Below, one piece after another: positions 6,563 through 12,933 of a stretch of 13,027 bases of DNA. How positions within the stretch are numbered: the first letter of the stretch is position 1; each line of letters opens with the position of its first letter. The notes under the pieces were generated by a model. The model did not search any database. It saw nothing but the letters and a program-made list of their open reading frames with translations, and was not told the origin of the DNA. This DNA comes from Pseudomonadota bacterium (lineage in GTDB: Bacteria; Pseudomonadota; Gammaproteobacteria; Steroidobacterales; Steroidobacteraceae), in contig JAFAGC010000094.1 in NCBI GenBank assembly GCA_023423065.1, positions 1-13,027 on the forward strand, written 5' to 3'. The position numbers and the translations under genes are program-made.

Positions 6563-7954
6563 GTGAGTTTTTCCTTCGATCCACCCGCCGCGCGCCCGGC
6601 CACGCCCGTCAACCGGGACGTGTACACGGTCTCCCGCCTCAACAAGGAGGTGCGGATGCTGCTGGAATCGGGCATGCCCATGTTATGGCTGGAAGCGGAA
6701 TTGTCTAACTTCGCCGCGCCGGCGTCCGGCCACTGGTACTTCTCGCTCAAGGACGCAAACGCGCAGGTGCGTTGTGCCATGTGGCGCCAGCGGAACTCGA
6801 TCCTTCGCTTCCGTCCGAAGGAGGGCATGCACGTCCTCGCCCGCGCACGCGTCGGGTTGTACGAGCCGCGCGGCGAATACCAGCTCATCGTCGAACATCT
6901 CGAGGAAGTCGGCGAAGGCGCGCTCAAACGCGAATTCGAAAAGCTCAAGGCCAAACTATCCGCCGAAGGATTGTTCGCGGTCGAACGCAAGCGCCCGCTG
7001 CCCGCGGTCCCGCGCCGCATCGGCGTCGTGACCTCGCCCACCGGCGCGGCGATCCACGACATCCTGAGAGTCCTGCGCGCGCGGTTTCCCGTCGCGGGCG
7101 TCATCGTCTATCCGACCGCGGTCCAGGGAGCGGCCGCCGTGCCCGAGATCGTGCGCGCGATCGAGACCGCATCGCGGCGCACCGAGGTCGACGTGCTCCT
7201 CGTCGCGCGCGGCGGTGGATCGCTCGAGGACCTGTGGTGCTTCAATGACGAGCGGGTCGCGCGTGCAATCTCGAACTGCCGCATTCCTACCGTCTCGGGG
7301 GTGGGCCACGAAGTCGACGTGACCATCGCTGACTTCGTCGCCGACGTGCGCGCGCCGACGCCATCCGCCGCGGCGCTCGCGGCGGCGCCCGACAAATCCA
7401 CCTGGCTCGAAACCCTCGCGCTGGTCGAAACCCGTTTCCGGGGCGCGATCAACCGCTTCCTGCGCACGCAGCAGACGTCGCTGGCCACGCTGGCGCAGCG
7501 CCTGCAAACCTCGCATCCCGGCGCGCGCCTGGCGCAACACACGCAGCGACTCGACGATCTCGAGCAGCGCATGCGCCTCGCGCTGCAGGCGCGCGTGCTC
7601 GCCAACCGTCAGCGGCTCGAGGCCGCGAGCGTGCGGCTGTGGCGCGAGAACCCGCGCCACCGGCTCGAGGCGATCTGCGCCCACGCGGCCGCACTCGGAA
7701 AGCGCCTCGACGCGGCGGTCACGGAATTGGTCGGCAGGCTCGATCGACGGCTCACGCTCGCCGCGCGCACGCTCGACGCGGTGAGCCCGCTCGCGACGCT
7801 CGGCCGCGGCTTCGCCGTCGTGACGCGCACGAGCGATGGCGCGCTGCTGCGCGACGCCGAGTCGGCGCCGCCCGGAACGGAAATCGAAGCGCGGCTCGCG
7901 CGCGGACGGCTGCGCGCGCGCGTGACGGACACGAGAAAGGATGGCGATGACTAA
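6563..7954 (+). CDS. xseA: exodeoxyribonuclease VII large subunit
   Basis: Large subunit of exonuclease VII, which with several XseB subunits degrades single-stranded DNA from both ends in repair and recombination. At 463 residues it matches the family (~450). The N-terminal OB-fold (about 18-115) begins with the typical VYTVSRLNKEVR and has the GHWYFSLKD segment. The catalytic domain carries VVTSPTGAAIHD (155-166), ARGGGSLEDLW (215-225) and SGVGHEVDVTIADFVAD (245-261). Residues ~280-430 are long, Arg/Leu-rich helices expected of the coiled-coil arm, and LGRGFAVV lies near the end. The GTG at 6563 is chosen because the homologous N-terminus starts there; the frame is open far upstream but that is antisense to the hydrolase gene. 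xseB is not in the window. The 3' end overlaps the M23 gene by 8 bases. Confidence 0.96.
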   Translation: MSFSFDPPAARPATPVNRDVYTVSRLNKEVRMLLESGMPMLWLEAELSNFAAPASGHWYFSLKDANAQVRCAMWRQRNSILRFRPKEGMHVLARARVGLYEPRGEYQLIVEHLEEVGEGALKREFEKLKAKLSAEGLFAVERKRPLPAVPRRIGVVTSPTGAAIHDILRVLRARFPVAGVIVYPTAVQGAAAVPEIVRAIETASRRTEVDVLLVARGGGSLEDLWCFNDERVARAISNCRIPTVSGVGHEVDVTIADFVADVRAPTPSAAALAAAPDKSTWLETLALVETRFRGAINRFLRTQQTSLATLAQRLQTSHPGARLAQHTQRLDDLEQRMRLALQARVLANRQRLEAASVRLWRENPRHRLEAICAHAAALGKRLDAAVTELVGRLDRRLTLAARTLDAVSPLATLGRGFAVVTRTSDGALLRDAESAPPGTEIEARLARGRLRARVTDTRKDGDD

Positions 7955-9038
7955 CTACTTGCGCATGGCCCTGATACTGGCAATCGCACCGCTGCTTGCC
8001 CGAGCGGAGAACCTGGTTCTTCCGCGCGCGTCGGCGGTGCCCGGCGGCGTCGTGAACCTGACGCTGCCCGGCGCGCCGGATGAAAGACCCGTCGTCACCT
8101 ATGACGAAAAGCCCGTCATGGTGCTGTGGAAGTCCTCGGGCTGGGTCGCCGTGGTCGGCATCAACCTCGACACCGAGCCCGGCGAGAAGTCGGTCGACGT
8201 GCAACAACCCGGCAAGGATCCGCGCAAGGTCGCTTTCCAGGTGCTGCCAAAGGCCTACCGGACGCAGGAGCTCAAGGTCGCGCCCGGCCAGGTGAACCTG
8301 TCGCCCGAGAACGAGCAACGCGTCGCGCGCGAGCAGGAAAAGATGCGCACGGCGATGGCGGCGTTCACTCCGGACGCGCCTCCGACTCTGCGGCTCGCGC
8401 AACCCGTGGCCGGTCCGCGCTCGAGCTCGTTCGGTCTGCGGCGTGTGTTCAATGGCGAATCCCGTCGACCGCATGGCGGCATGGACATCGCCGCGCCCAC
8501 GGGCACGCCCATCAAGGCGCCGCTCGCGGGCCGCGTCGTCGACGTCGGCAGCTACTTCTTCAACGGCAACAACGTGATCGTCGATCACGGGCAGGGACTG
8601 ATGACGATGTACTGCCACCTGTCGAAGATCGGCGTGGAGGTCGGGCAGGAATTGAAGACCGGAGATCTGATCGGCCAGGTCGGTGCGACCGGACGCGTCA
8701 CGGGTCCGCACCTGCACTGGGGCGTCATGCTTAATGGCAACTCCGTGGATCCCGCGTTGTTCCTCGCACCCGTGCCCGTCAAGAAAGCCGAACCGAAAGA
8801 AACCGGCGCCGGCAAACCCCCGCCGCCAAACCCGCGGGCTGATCTTCAGGGCGCGCCCGGCTTCGCGCGCATGCGAAACACGAAGTCGTTGTCGGCTCCC
8901 CCGCACCTTTACATTCACTACGCGCCGCCTCCCACAACTTGCGACGTGCTCTTCTGGCTTGTCCGGGCCGCTTCCGCCTTCACAGTGCCGAGAGATGATC
9001 ATCTGGACCATTGGCCATTCGAGCCGAACGCTGGATGA
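7947..9038 (+). CDS. M23 (LytM-type) peptidase, C-terminus probably altered by a frameshift
   Basis: Exported zinc peptidase-like protein, predicted to cleave peptide cross-links in peptidoglycan. A signal peptide (MTNYLRMALILAIAPLLARA) is followed by a beta-rich domain of about 110 residues and a short helical linker. The M23 domain then shows the complete zinc set: His176 and Asp180 in HGGMD, and His255/His257 in HLHWG, with the auxiliary His224. ATG 7947 is chosen over ATG 7941 because GAAAGG sits six bases before it; the gene overlaps xseA by 8 bases, implying coupling. After FLAPVPVKKAEPKE (near residue 286) the reading frame continues about 75 residues of non-conserved-looking sequence and runs 44 bases into the DUF488 gene. 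A single extra C in the C-run at 8817-8821 would instead give GKPPAAKPAG and a stop at 8840-8842. The domain call is firm; the 3' end is doubtful. Confidence 0.88.
   Translation: MTNYLRMALILAIAPLLARAENLVLPRASAVPGGVVNLTLPGAPDERPVVTYDEKPVMVLWKSSGWVAVVGINLDTEPGEKSVDVQQPGKDPRKVAFQVLPKAYRTQELKVAPGQVNLSPENEQRVAREQEKMRTAMAAFTPDAPPTLRLAQPVAGPRSSSFGLRRVFNGESRRPHGGMDIAAPTGTPIKAPLAGRVVDVGSYFFNGNNVIVDHGQGLMTMYCHLSKIGVEVGQELKTGDLIGQVGATGRVTGPHLHWGVMLNGNSVDPALFLAPVPVKKAEPKETGAGKPPPPNPRADLQGAPGFARMRNTKSLSAPPHLYIHYAPPPTTCDVLFWLVRAASAFTVPRDDHLDHWPFEPNAG
8817..8821 (+). other. C-run, probable frameshift position in the M23 gene
   Basis: Five C residues preceded by AAA. Reading one base back from here gives an Ala/Pro/Lys tail and an in-frame TGA at 8840-8842. 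That would shorten the M23 protein to about 300 residues and free the region before the DUF488 gene. It could be a real indel, a sequencing error, or less likely programmed -1 slippage. Confidence 0.5.
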
Positions 9039-9519
9039 GTTTCTCGCCTTGCTCTCGCAGCATGAAATTCAAGCCATCGCGGATGTGCGCCGCTTTCCAG
9101 GCTCACGCAGGCAGCCCTGGTTCGGGCGCGATGCGTTGGGCAACGCGCTGTCGGGACTCGGCATGACGTACCGCTGGATCTCCGCGCTCGGCGGACGGCG
9201 CCGGCCGAAGCCGGACTCGGTGAACACCGCCTGGCGCAACAGCTCGTTTCGCGGTTACGCGGATCATCTCGAGTCCGCGGAGTTCGCCGGAGGGCTCGAC
9301 GAACTACTCGATCTTGCTGCCGGCCTGCGGACGAGCCTGATGTGCGCCGAGGTCCTGTGGTGGCGCTGCCACCGCGCGCTCATCGCGGACGTGTTGACGG
9401 TACGCGATGTGAAGGTCGTGCACATCGTCGATGCGAAACACGCGCAGCGACATCGACTCTCGCCCGCCGGGCACATCGTCGACGGACGGCTGAGCTACAC
9501 GCTTTCCGAGGCCGGCTGA
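8995..9519 (+). CDS. DUF488 family protein
   Basis: Member of the DUF488 family of small cytoplasmic proteins; the biochemical role is not established. The 174 residues match the usual length. The typical opening IWTIGHSSRTLDEFLALL is present, followed by IADVRRFPGSRR (28-39), the FRGYADHL segment (85-92) and the conserved CAEVLWWRCHR (117-127) with two cysteines and a histidine, then HIVDGRLSYTL near the C-terminus. ATG 8995 is chosen from this family N-terminus; the frame is open upstream to 8683 but that part is a shadow of the M23 gene. The ribosome binding site is weak. Its 5' end lies inside the annotated M23 tail, and its last 25 bases overlap the convergent LysR gene. Members are often described near stress or nucleic-acid genes, but nothing here assigns a function. 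Confidence 0.92.
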   Translation: MIIWTIGHSSRTLDEFLALLSQHEIQAIADVRRFPGSRRQPWFGRDALGNALSGLGMTYRWISALGGRRRPKPDSVNTAWRNSSFRGYADHLESAEFAGGLDELLDLAAGLRTSLMCAEVLWWRCHRALIADVLTVRDVKVVHIVDAKHAQRHRLSPAGHIVDGRLSYTLSEAG

Positions 9520-10409
9520 CCGCGTGAATCATCCAGTGCGTTCGCCAGGAAATCGATCAGCCGCCGGGTTTTCAAGGGCAGGTGCTTGCGGCTCGGGTAG
9601 ATAGCGTAGATCCCGACGTCGATGGAGCGATACGCGGGCATGATCTCGACCAGTTCTCCGCGACGCAGATCGTCGCCGACGAGGAAGTCCGGCTGCAGGA
9701 TGATTCCATGATGCGCGAGCGCCGCACGCCGGCACGTGTCGCCATTATTGGTGTGGATGCGGGGCGCGATCCGCACTTCCACCTCGCCTTCCGGTCCGCT
9801 GAATTGCCACGTGTCGCGAGTGGACCAGTACGTGTATGAGATTACGGAGTGCTGCGCCAGCTCGCGCGGATGAGCGGGCCGGCCGCGCCGATCGAGGTAG
9901 TTCGGCGACGCGCACAGGACCATGCGCGTGGAGGCGAGCTTGCGCGTCACCAGGGTCGAGTCGGGAATGCGCGTGATGCGGATGGCGAGGTCGTAGCCTT
10001 CATCCACGAGGTCCACTACGCGATCGCTCAACGTGATGTCGAGCGAGACCTCCGGGTTGGCGTCCGCGAACGGACCCCACAGCGGCGCGAGATGCAAGGT
10101 TCCGTAGGTCAACGGCGCATTGATGCGGATGACGCCACGAGCTTCGCCCGTGCGCAGTGTCAGTTCCGCCTCCGCTTCGTCGATCGACTCGAGCAGTTCT
10201 TTCGCGCGCTCGAAGAACATCCGGCCCTCTTCCGTGAGCGACAGTCTTCGCGTGGTGCGCTGAAGCAGCCTCACCCCAAGCCGTTTTTCCAGCTCGCCCA
10301 CGTGGCGCGACACCGCCGCCTTGGAAAGCCCCGTGGCTGTAGCCGCACCAACGAAACTCCCCGCGTCCACCACGGCGACGAAGCTGCTCATTTCCTGGAT
10401 CTTGCTCAT
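9495..10409 (-). CDS. LysR-type transcriptional regulator
   Basis: DNA-binding regulator of 304 residues, the standard LTTR length. The winged helix-turn-helix occupies residues ~4-62 (FVAVVDAGSFVGAATATGLSKAAVSRHVGELEKRLG), followed by a linker helix and two periplasmic-binding-protein-like effector lobes from ~90 to 295. It resembles the large subgroup around DmlR/AaeR/CrgA-like regulators, with VGATGLSKAAVS and IRITRIPDSTLVTRKL-type segments. The effector cannot be predicted. The gene diverges from the oxidoreductase at 10515, the classic arrangement for an LTTR and its target, and the repeat block at 10414-10442 starts five bases upstream of its start codon, which suggests autoregulation. 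No Shine-Dalgarno is evident before ATG 10409. The 3' end overlaps DUF488 by 25 bases in antisense orientation. Confidence 0.95.
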   Translation of the reverse strand: MSKIQEMSSFVAVVDAGSFVGAATATGLSKAAVSRHVGELEKRLGVRLLQRTTRRLSLTEEGRMFFERAKELLESIDEAEAELTLRTGEARGVIRINAPLTYGTLHLAPLWGPFADANPEVSLDITLSDRVVDLVDEGYDLAIRITRIPDSTLVTRKLASTRMVLCASPNYLDRRGRPAHPRELAQHSVISYTYWSTRDTWQFSGPEGEVEVRIAPRIHTNNGDTCRRAALAHHGIILQPDFLVGDDLRRGELVEIMPAYRSIDVGIYAIYPSRKHLPLKTRRLIDFLANALDDSRGQPASESV

Positions 10410-10413
10410 GGAT

Positions 10414-10442
10414 TGTCTCGATAACAGAGACTATGTGTCTCG
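10414..10442. promoter_or_regulatory. repeat block, candidate LysR operator
   Basis: Three copies of one 5-base element: GTCTC (10415-10419), N7, GAGAC (10427-10431), N5, GTCTC (10437-10441). The outer two extend to a direct repeat TGTCTCG spaced 22 bases, two helical turns. An outer inverted pair, GCTCATG (10404-10410) and CATGAGC (10444-10450), flanks it and includes the regulator's start codon. The position between divergent genes suits a LysR binding site; binding itself is inferred. Confidence 0.5.
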
Positions 10443-10452
10443 TCATGAGCTG

Positions 10453-10481
10453 TTTATCACTACTTTGCGCACGAATAAAGT
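10453..10481 (+). promoter_or_regulatory. candidate promoter for the oxidoreductase gene
   Basis: TTTATC (10453-10458), a 17-base spacer and TAAAGT (10476-10481; 4 of 6 to TATAAT). The -35 match is poor (3 of 6), as is common at promoters that need an activator. The repeat block lies immediately upstream, a suitable position for LysR activation. Low certainty. Confidence 0.3.
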
Positions 10482-10501
10482 ACGGCTCATCCAACAAGCA
10501 C

Positions 10502-10508
10502 GAAGGAG
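10502..10508 (+). promoter_or_regulatory. strong Shine-Dalgarno of the oxidoreductase gene
   Basis: GAAGGAG, six bases before the ATG at 10515. It confirms that start. Confidence 0.75.
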
Positions 10509-10514
10509 CGACAC

Positions 10515-11147
10515 ATGAACATCACGATTCTCGGCGCCGGCAACATGGGCGCCGCATTCGCCAGGCAATTCACTCGCGCCGGCCACACGGTGCGTGTGAC
10601 CTCACGCAGTGGCGAGCGGTCGGCGGCCGTCGCCGCCGCGAATCGCGCCATCGCCGCGCCGCCGGCCGAAGCGCTCGGCGATTCGAGCGTCGTCATCGTC
10701 GCGACGCCTTACCCCGACGCCGTCGAGGCCCTGAAATCGCTTGGCACGCTCGATGGAAAAGTGATCGTCGACGCCACCAATCCACTCAGCGCGGACTTCA
10801 TGAGCCTCACGATCGGCCACACCACATCTGCCGCCGAAGAGATCGCGAAAGCCTTTCCCGGGGCCGAAGTGGTGAAGGCGTTCAACACGGTGTTTGCGCA
10901 GGTGATCGCAGACAAACCCGCGTTTCAGTTCGGACAGACCGCGCCCGTGTTCTTCGCGAGCGATAGCGAACGCGCCAAGCAGACCGCGAAGACCCTGATC
11001 CAGAGCATCGGCTTCAACGCCGTGGATGCGGGTCCGCTGCGGAATGCCCGTTATCTCGAGCCGCTCGCCGGCCTGAACATCTATCTCGGCTACGGCGCCG
11101 GCCTCGGCACCGGGATCGCGCCCGCCTGGATTCGCAAGGCGGCGTGA
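10515..11147 (+). CDS. NAD(P)-binding oxidoreductase of the F420-reductase-like (COG2085) family
   Basis: Predicted cytoplasmic dinucleotide-dependent oxidoreductase of 210 residues. The N-terminus MNITILGAGNMG carries the GxGxxG Rossmann motif (G7, G9, G12), and Ser30/Arg31 after the second strand are suitable for the NADP 2'-phosphate. Further family segments are IVATPYPDAVEAL (61-73), VIVDATNPL (83-91), EVVKAFNTVFAQV (118-130) and the C-terminal RNARYLEPLAGLNIYL (177-192). Databases often name this family NADPH-dependent F420 reductase, but F420 is not expected in most proteobacteria, so the substrate is unknown. It diverges from the LysR regulator at 10409 across 105 bases holding a repeat block and a possible promoter, so LysR control is likely. 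It has a strong Shine-Dalgarno. Confidence 0.9.
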   Translation: MNITILGAGNMGAAFARQFTRAGHTVRVTSRSGERSAAVAAANRAIAAPPAEALGDSSVVIVATPYPDAVEALKSLGTLDGKVIVDATNPLSADFMSLTIGHTTSAAEEIAKAFPGAEVVKAFNTVFAQVIADKPAFQFGQTAPVFFASDSERAKQTAKTLIQSIGFNAVDAGPLRNARYLEPLAGLNIYLGYGAGLGTGIAPAWIRKAA

Positions 11148-11179
11148 TTGGATGGAGTTTTCGCCATTCTTTCGTTCAT

Positions 11180-11205
11180 GATGCCCGCGCAACCGCGCGG
11201 GCATC
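11180..11205. terminator. hairpin after the oxidoreductase gene
   Basis: A perfect 11-bp G/C-rich inverted repeat (11180-11190 and 11195-11205) with loop AACC, 32 bases beyond the oxidoreductase stop and just before the Shine-Dalgarno of the next gene. No T-tract follows. It probably ends or attenuates the oxidoreductase transcript and would separate it from the small gene downstream. Confidence 0.55.
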
Positions 11206-11215
11206 GACGTATGCA

Positions 11216-11223
11216 AAGGAGGA
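11216..11223 (+). promoter_or_regulatory. strong Shine-Dalgarno fixing the small-protein start
   Basis: AAAGGAGG, five bases before ATG 11229. It selects this start over the in-frame ATG at 11148, whose extra codons would run through the hairpin at 11180-11205. Confidence 0.8.
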
Positions 11224-11228
11224 TTTCC

Positions 11229-11468
11229 ATGAACCTGCAACAGGCAATGAAGAATCCGAATGTCGCGTTCGCCTCACCGGAAGTGCTCGAGGCCTCGACG
11301 GAGTTCACGCCGGTTCAGAAGCGCGCCATCCTGACGCAGTGGAAGGACCAGCTCGAGAAGCTCCTCATGGCCGACGAGGAAAGCATGCTGCGGGCCGACG
11401 CAAAATCCGGCGCGAATGCCGAATGCCTGAGGCGCGTGACCGACATCCTGTCGCGCCTGCCACGGTAA
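11229..11468 (+). CDS. small conserved-type hypothetical protein, 79 residues
   Basis: Cytoplasmic protein of unknown function with no signal peptide or membrane segment. It begins MNLQQAMKNPNVAFASPEVLEAS and contains TPVQKRAILTQWKDQLEKLLMADEESM (about residues 28-54), then a short amphipathic C-terminal helix (CLRRVTDILSRLPR). The pattern of an SPEEVL segment, then QK-x-x-IL-x-QW, then an acidic AEEE-M helix resembles, from memory, small uncharacterised proteobacterial proteins; this was not searched. A near-perfect Shine-Dalgarno shows that it is translated. It lies alone between two hairpins, with the oxidoreductase gene upstream on the same strand and der converging. Confidence 0.8.
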   Translation: MNLQQAMKNPNVAFASPEVLEASTEFTPVQKRAILTQWKDQLEKLLMADEESMLRADAKSGANAECLRRVTDILSRLPR

Positions 11469-11484
11469 CGAGGGAAATCCGGCT

Positions 11485-11505
11485 CGTCGCGCGCCGCGCG
11501 CGACG
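11485..11505. terminator. hairpin between the convergent small-protein and der genes
   Basis: A 9-bp G/C-only-rich stem (11485-11493 with 11497-11505, loop CCG) in the 43-base gap between the two convergent stops. No T-tract on either strand. Its position favours a bidirectional terminator. Confidence 0.5.
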
Positions 11506-11511
11506 GCCTCT

Positions 11512-12933
11512 CTACTTCTTCTTCGCCGGGCGCTTGGCTCGATCCTTGCGGATGCGCCGATCGCGCCGTTCCTTCTGCGCGGTCTTGAGGCCGCGCTTTT
11601 CCTTCGGCTTGTCCTTGAGAAACGGATTGACGTCGCTGCGGAATTCCACCGACACCGGCGTCGCGAACAGGTCGAACCGCTCGCGGAACACGTTCGCGAG
11701 ATACCGCTTGTACGACTCGGGCACGTGCGCGGCCTGGCTGCCGTGCACGACGATTCGCGGCGGATTTCGCCCACCCTGGTGCGCGTAGCGCAGCCGGATG
11801 CGGCGGCCGCGCACGATGGGCGGCTGGTGCTGCGTCATCGCGGCCTCCATCGCCTTCGTGAGCGCGGGCGTCGGCATCTTGCGCATCGCCGCCTCGTAAG
11901 CGCGGATCATCGAGGCCGTGAGGTCGCCCACGCCCGTGCCATGGCGCGCGCTGACGAAATGCACCGGTGCGAACGGGATGAAATCGATCTTGAGCGTGAG
12001 CAGGCGGCGGATCTCCTCGCGCTGCTCCATCGGGATGTTGTCCCACTTGTTGACCGCGAGGATCAGCGCGCGGCCGCGACTGAGCGCGAGGCCCAGCACG
12101 CTCGCGTCCTGTTCGCCGATCGAATCCTGCGCGTCGACCACCATGACGACGACGTGCGCCTCGGCGATGGCCTGCAGCGTCTTCGAGACGGACAGCTGCT
12201 CGATCTCGTCGTCGATCTTCGCGCGGCGCCGTACGCCGGCCGTGTCGATCAGCGTGAACTCGCGGCCATCGCGCTCGAACGGCACGAGGATGCTGTCGCG
12301 CGTCGTGCCCGCGATGTCGCTGGTGATCACGCGCTCCTCGCCGATGAGGCGATTGATCAGCGTAGACTTGCCGACGTTCGGCCGCCCGATGATCGCGATG
12401 CGGATGCGGCCGTCTTCCGACTCTTCGTCTTCGGGCGGCGCGGGCGGAAAACCCTCGAGCACGAGGTCCATGAGCTGCTCGCACCCGTATCCGTGCGTGG
12501 CCGCGATCGCGTGCGGCTCGCCCAGGCCGAGCGAATGGAAATCGGCCGCCGCGATCGCCGCCTCCAGGCCTTCGGCCTTGTTGACGGCGAGATACACGGG
12601 CTTGCCGGACTTGCGCAACTCGCGCGCGAAGAACTGGTCCTGCGGAGTGAGTCCGGCGCGTGCGTCGGCGACGAACACCAGGCGGTCGGCTTCCTTGATC
12701 GCGTGTTCGGTCTGGATGCGCATGAGCGCATCCATGCCACTGGGATTCTCGACCAACCCACCCGTGTCGATGCACACGTACTGGACCGGCCCCAGCTTCC
12801 CGTAACCGTACTGGCGGTCGCGCGTGACGCCCGGGACGTCCGCGACGATCGCGTCGCGCGTCTGCGTCAGCGTGTTGAACAGCGTGGACTTGCCGACATT
12901 CGGCCGCCCGACGATGGCGAGAGTGAAGCTCAT
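11512..12933 (-). CDS. der: ribosome-associated GTPase Der (EngA)
   Basis: Essential double GTPase needed for 50S ribosomal subunit assembly; cytoplasmic. The 473 residues fit the family. The first GTPase domain has GRPNVGKS (9-16), PGVTRD (34-39), DTGG (56-59) and NKAE (118-121). An acidic linker (PPEDEESEDG) leads to the second domain with GRPNVGKS (183-190), AGTTRD (208-213), DTAG (230-233) and NKWD (295-298). The KH-like domain (about 355-440) is followed by a Lys/Arg-rich tail ending RPAKKK, typical of proteobacterial Der. The first-domain G4 motif ends in Glu instead of the usual Asp. The ATG directly abuts the TAA of bamB (no spacer), implying coupled translation in the conserved bamB-der operon. 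Confidence 0.97.
   Translation of the reverse strand: MSFTLAIVGRPNVGKSTLFNTLTQTRDAIVADVPGVTRDRQYGYGKLGPVQYVCIDTGGLVENPSGMDALMRIQTEHAIKEADRLVFVADARAGLTPQDQFFARELRKSGKPVYLAVNKAEGLEAAIAAADFHSLGLGEPHAIAATHGYGCEQLMDLVLEGFPPAPPEDEESEDGRIRIAIIGRPNVGKSTLINRLIGEERVITSDIAGTTRDSILVPFERDGREFTLIDTAGVRRRAKIDDEIEQLSVSKTLQAIAEAHVVVMVVDAQDSIGEQDASVLGLALSRGRALILAVNKWDNIPMEQREEIRRLLTLKIDFIPFAPVHFVSARHGTGVGDLTASMIRAYEAAMRKMPTPALTKAMEAAMTQHQPPIVRGRRIRLRYAHQGGRNPPRIVVHGSQAAHVPESYKRYLANVFRERFDLFATPVSVEFRSDVNPFLKDKPKEKRGLKTAQKERRDRRIRKDRAKRPAKKK

Noticed and set aside
8889..8915. Promoter for DUF488 (TTGTCG then TACATT)
   Set aside because: The spacer is only 15 bases, so the match is weak. It remains possible if the M23 gene truly ends at 8842, but is not strong enough to annotate.
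10515..11147. Literal F420-dependent function for the oxidoreductase
   Set aside because: The family name comes from archaeal members; no F420 biosynthesis genes are present and the cofactor is not expected in most proteobacteria.
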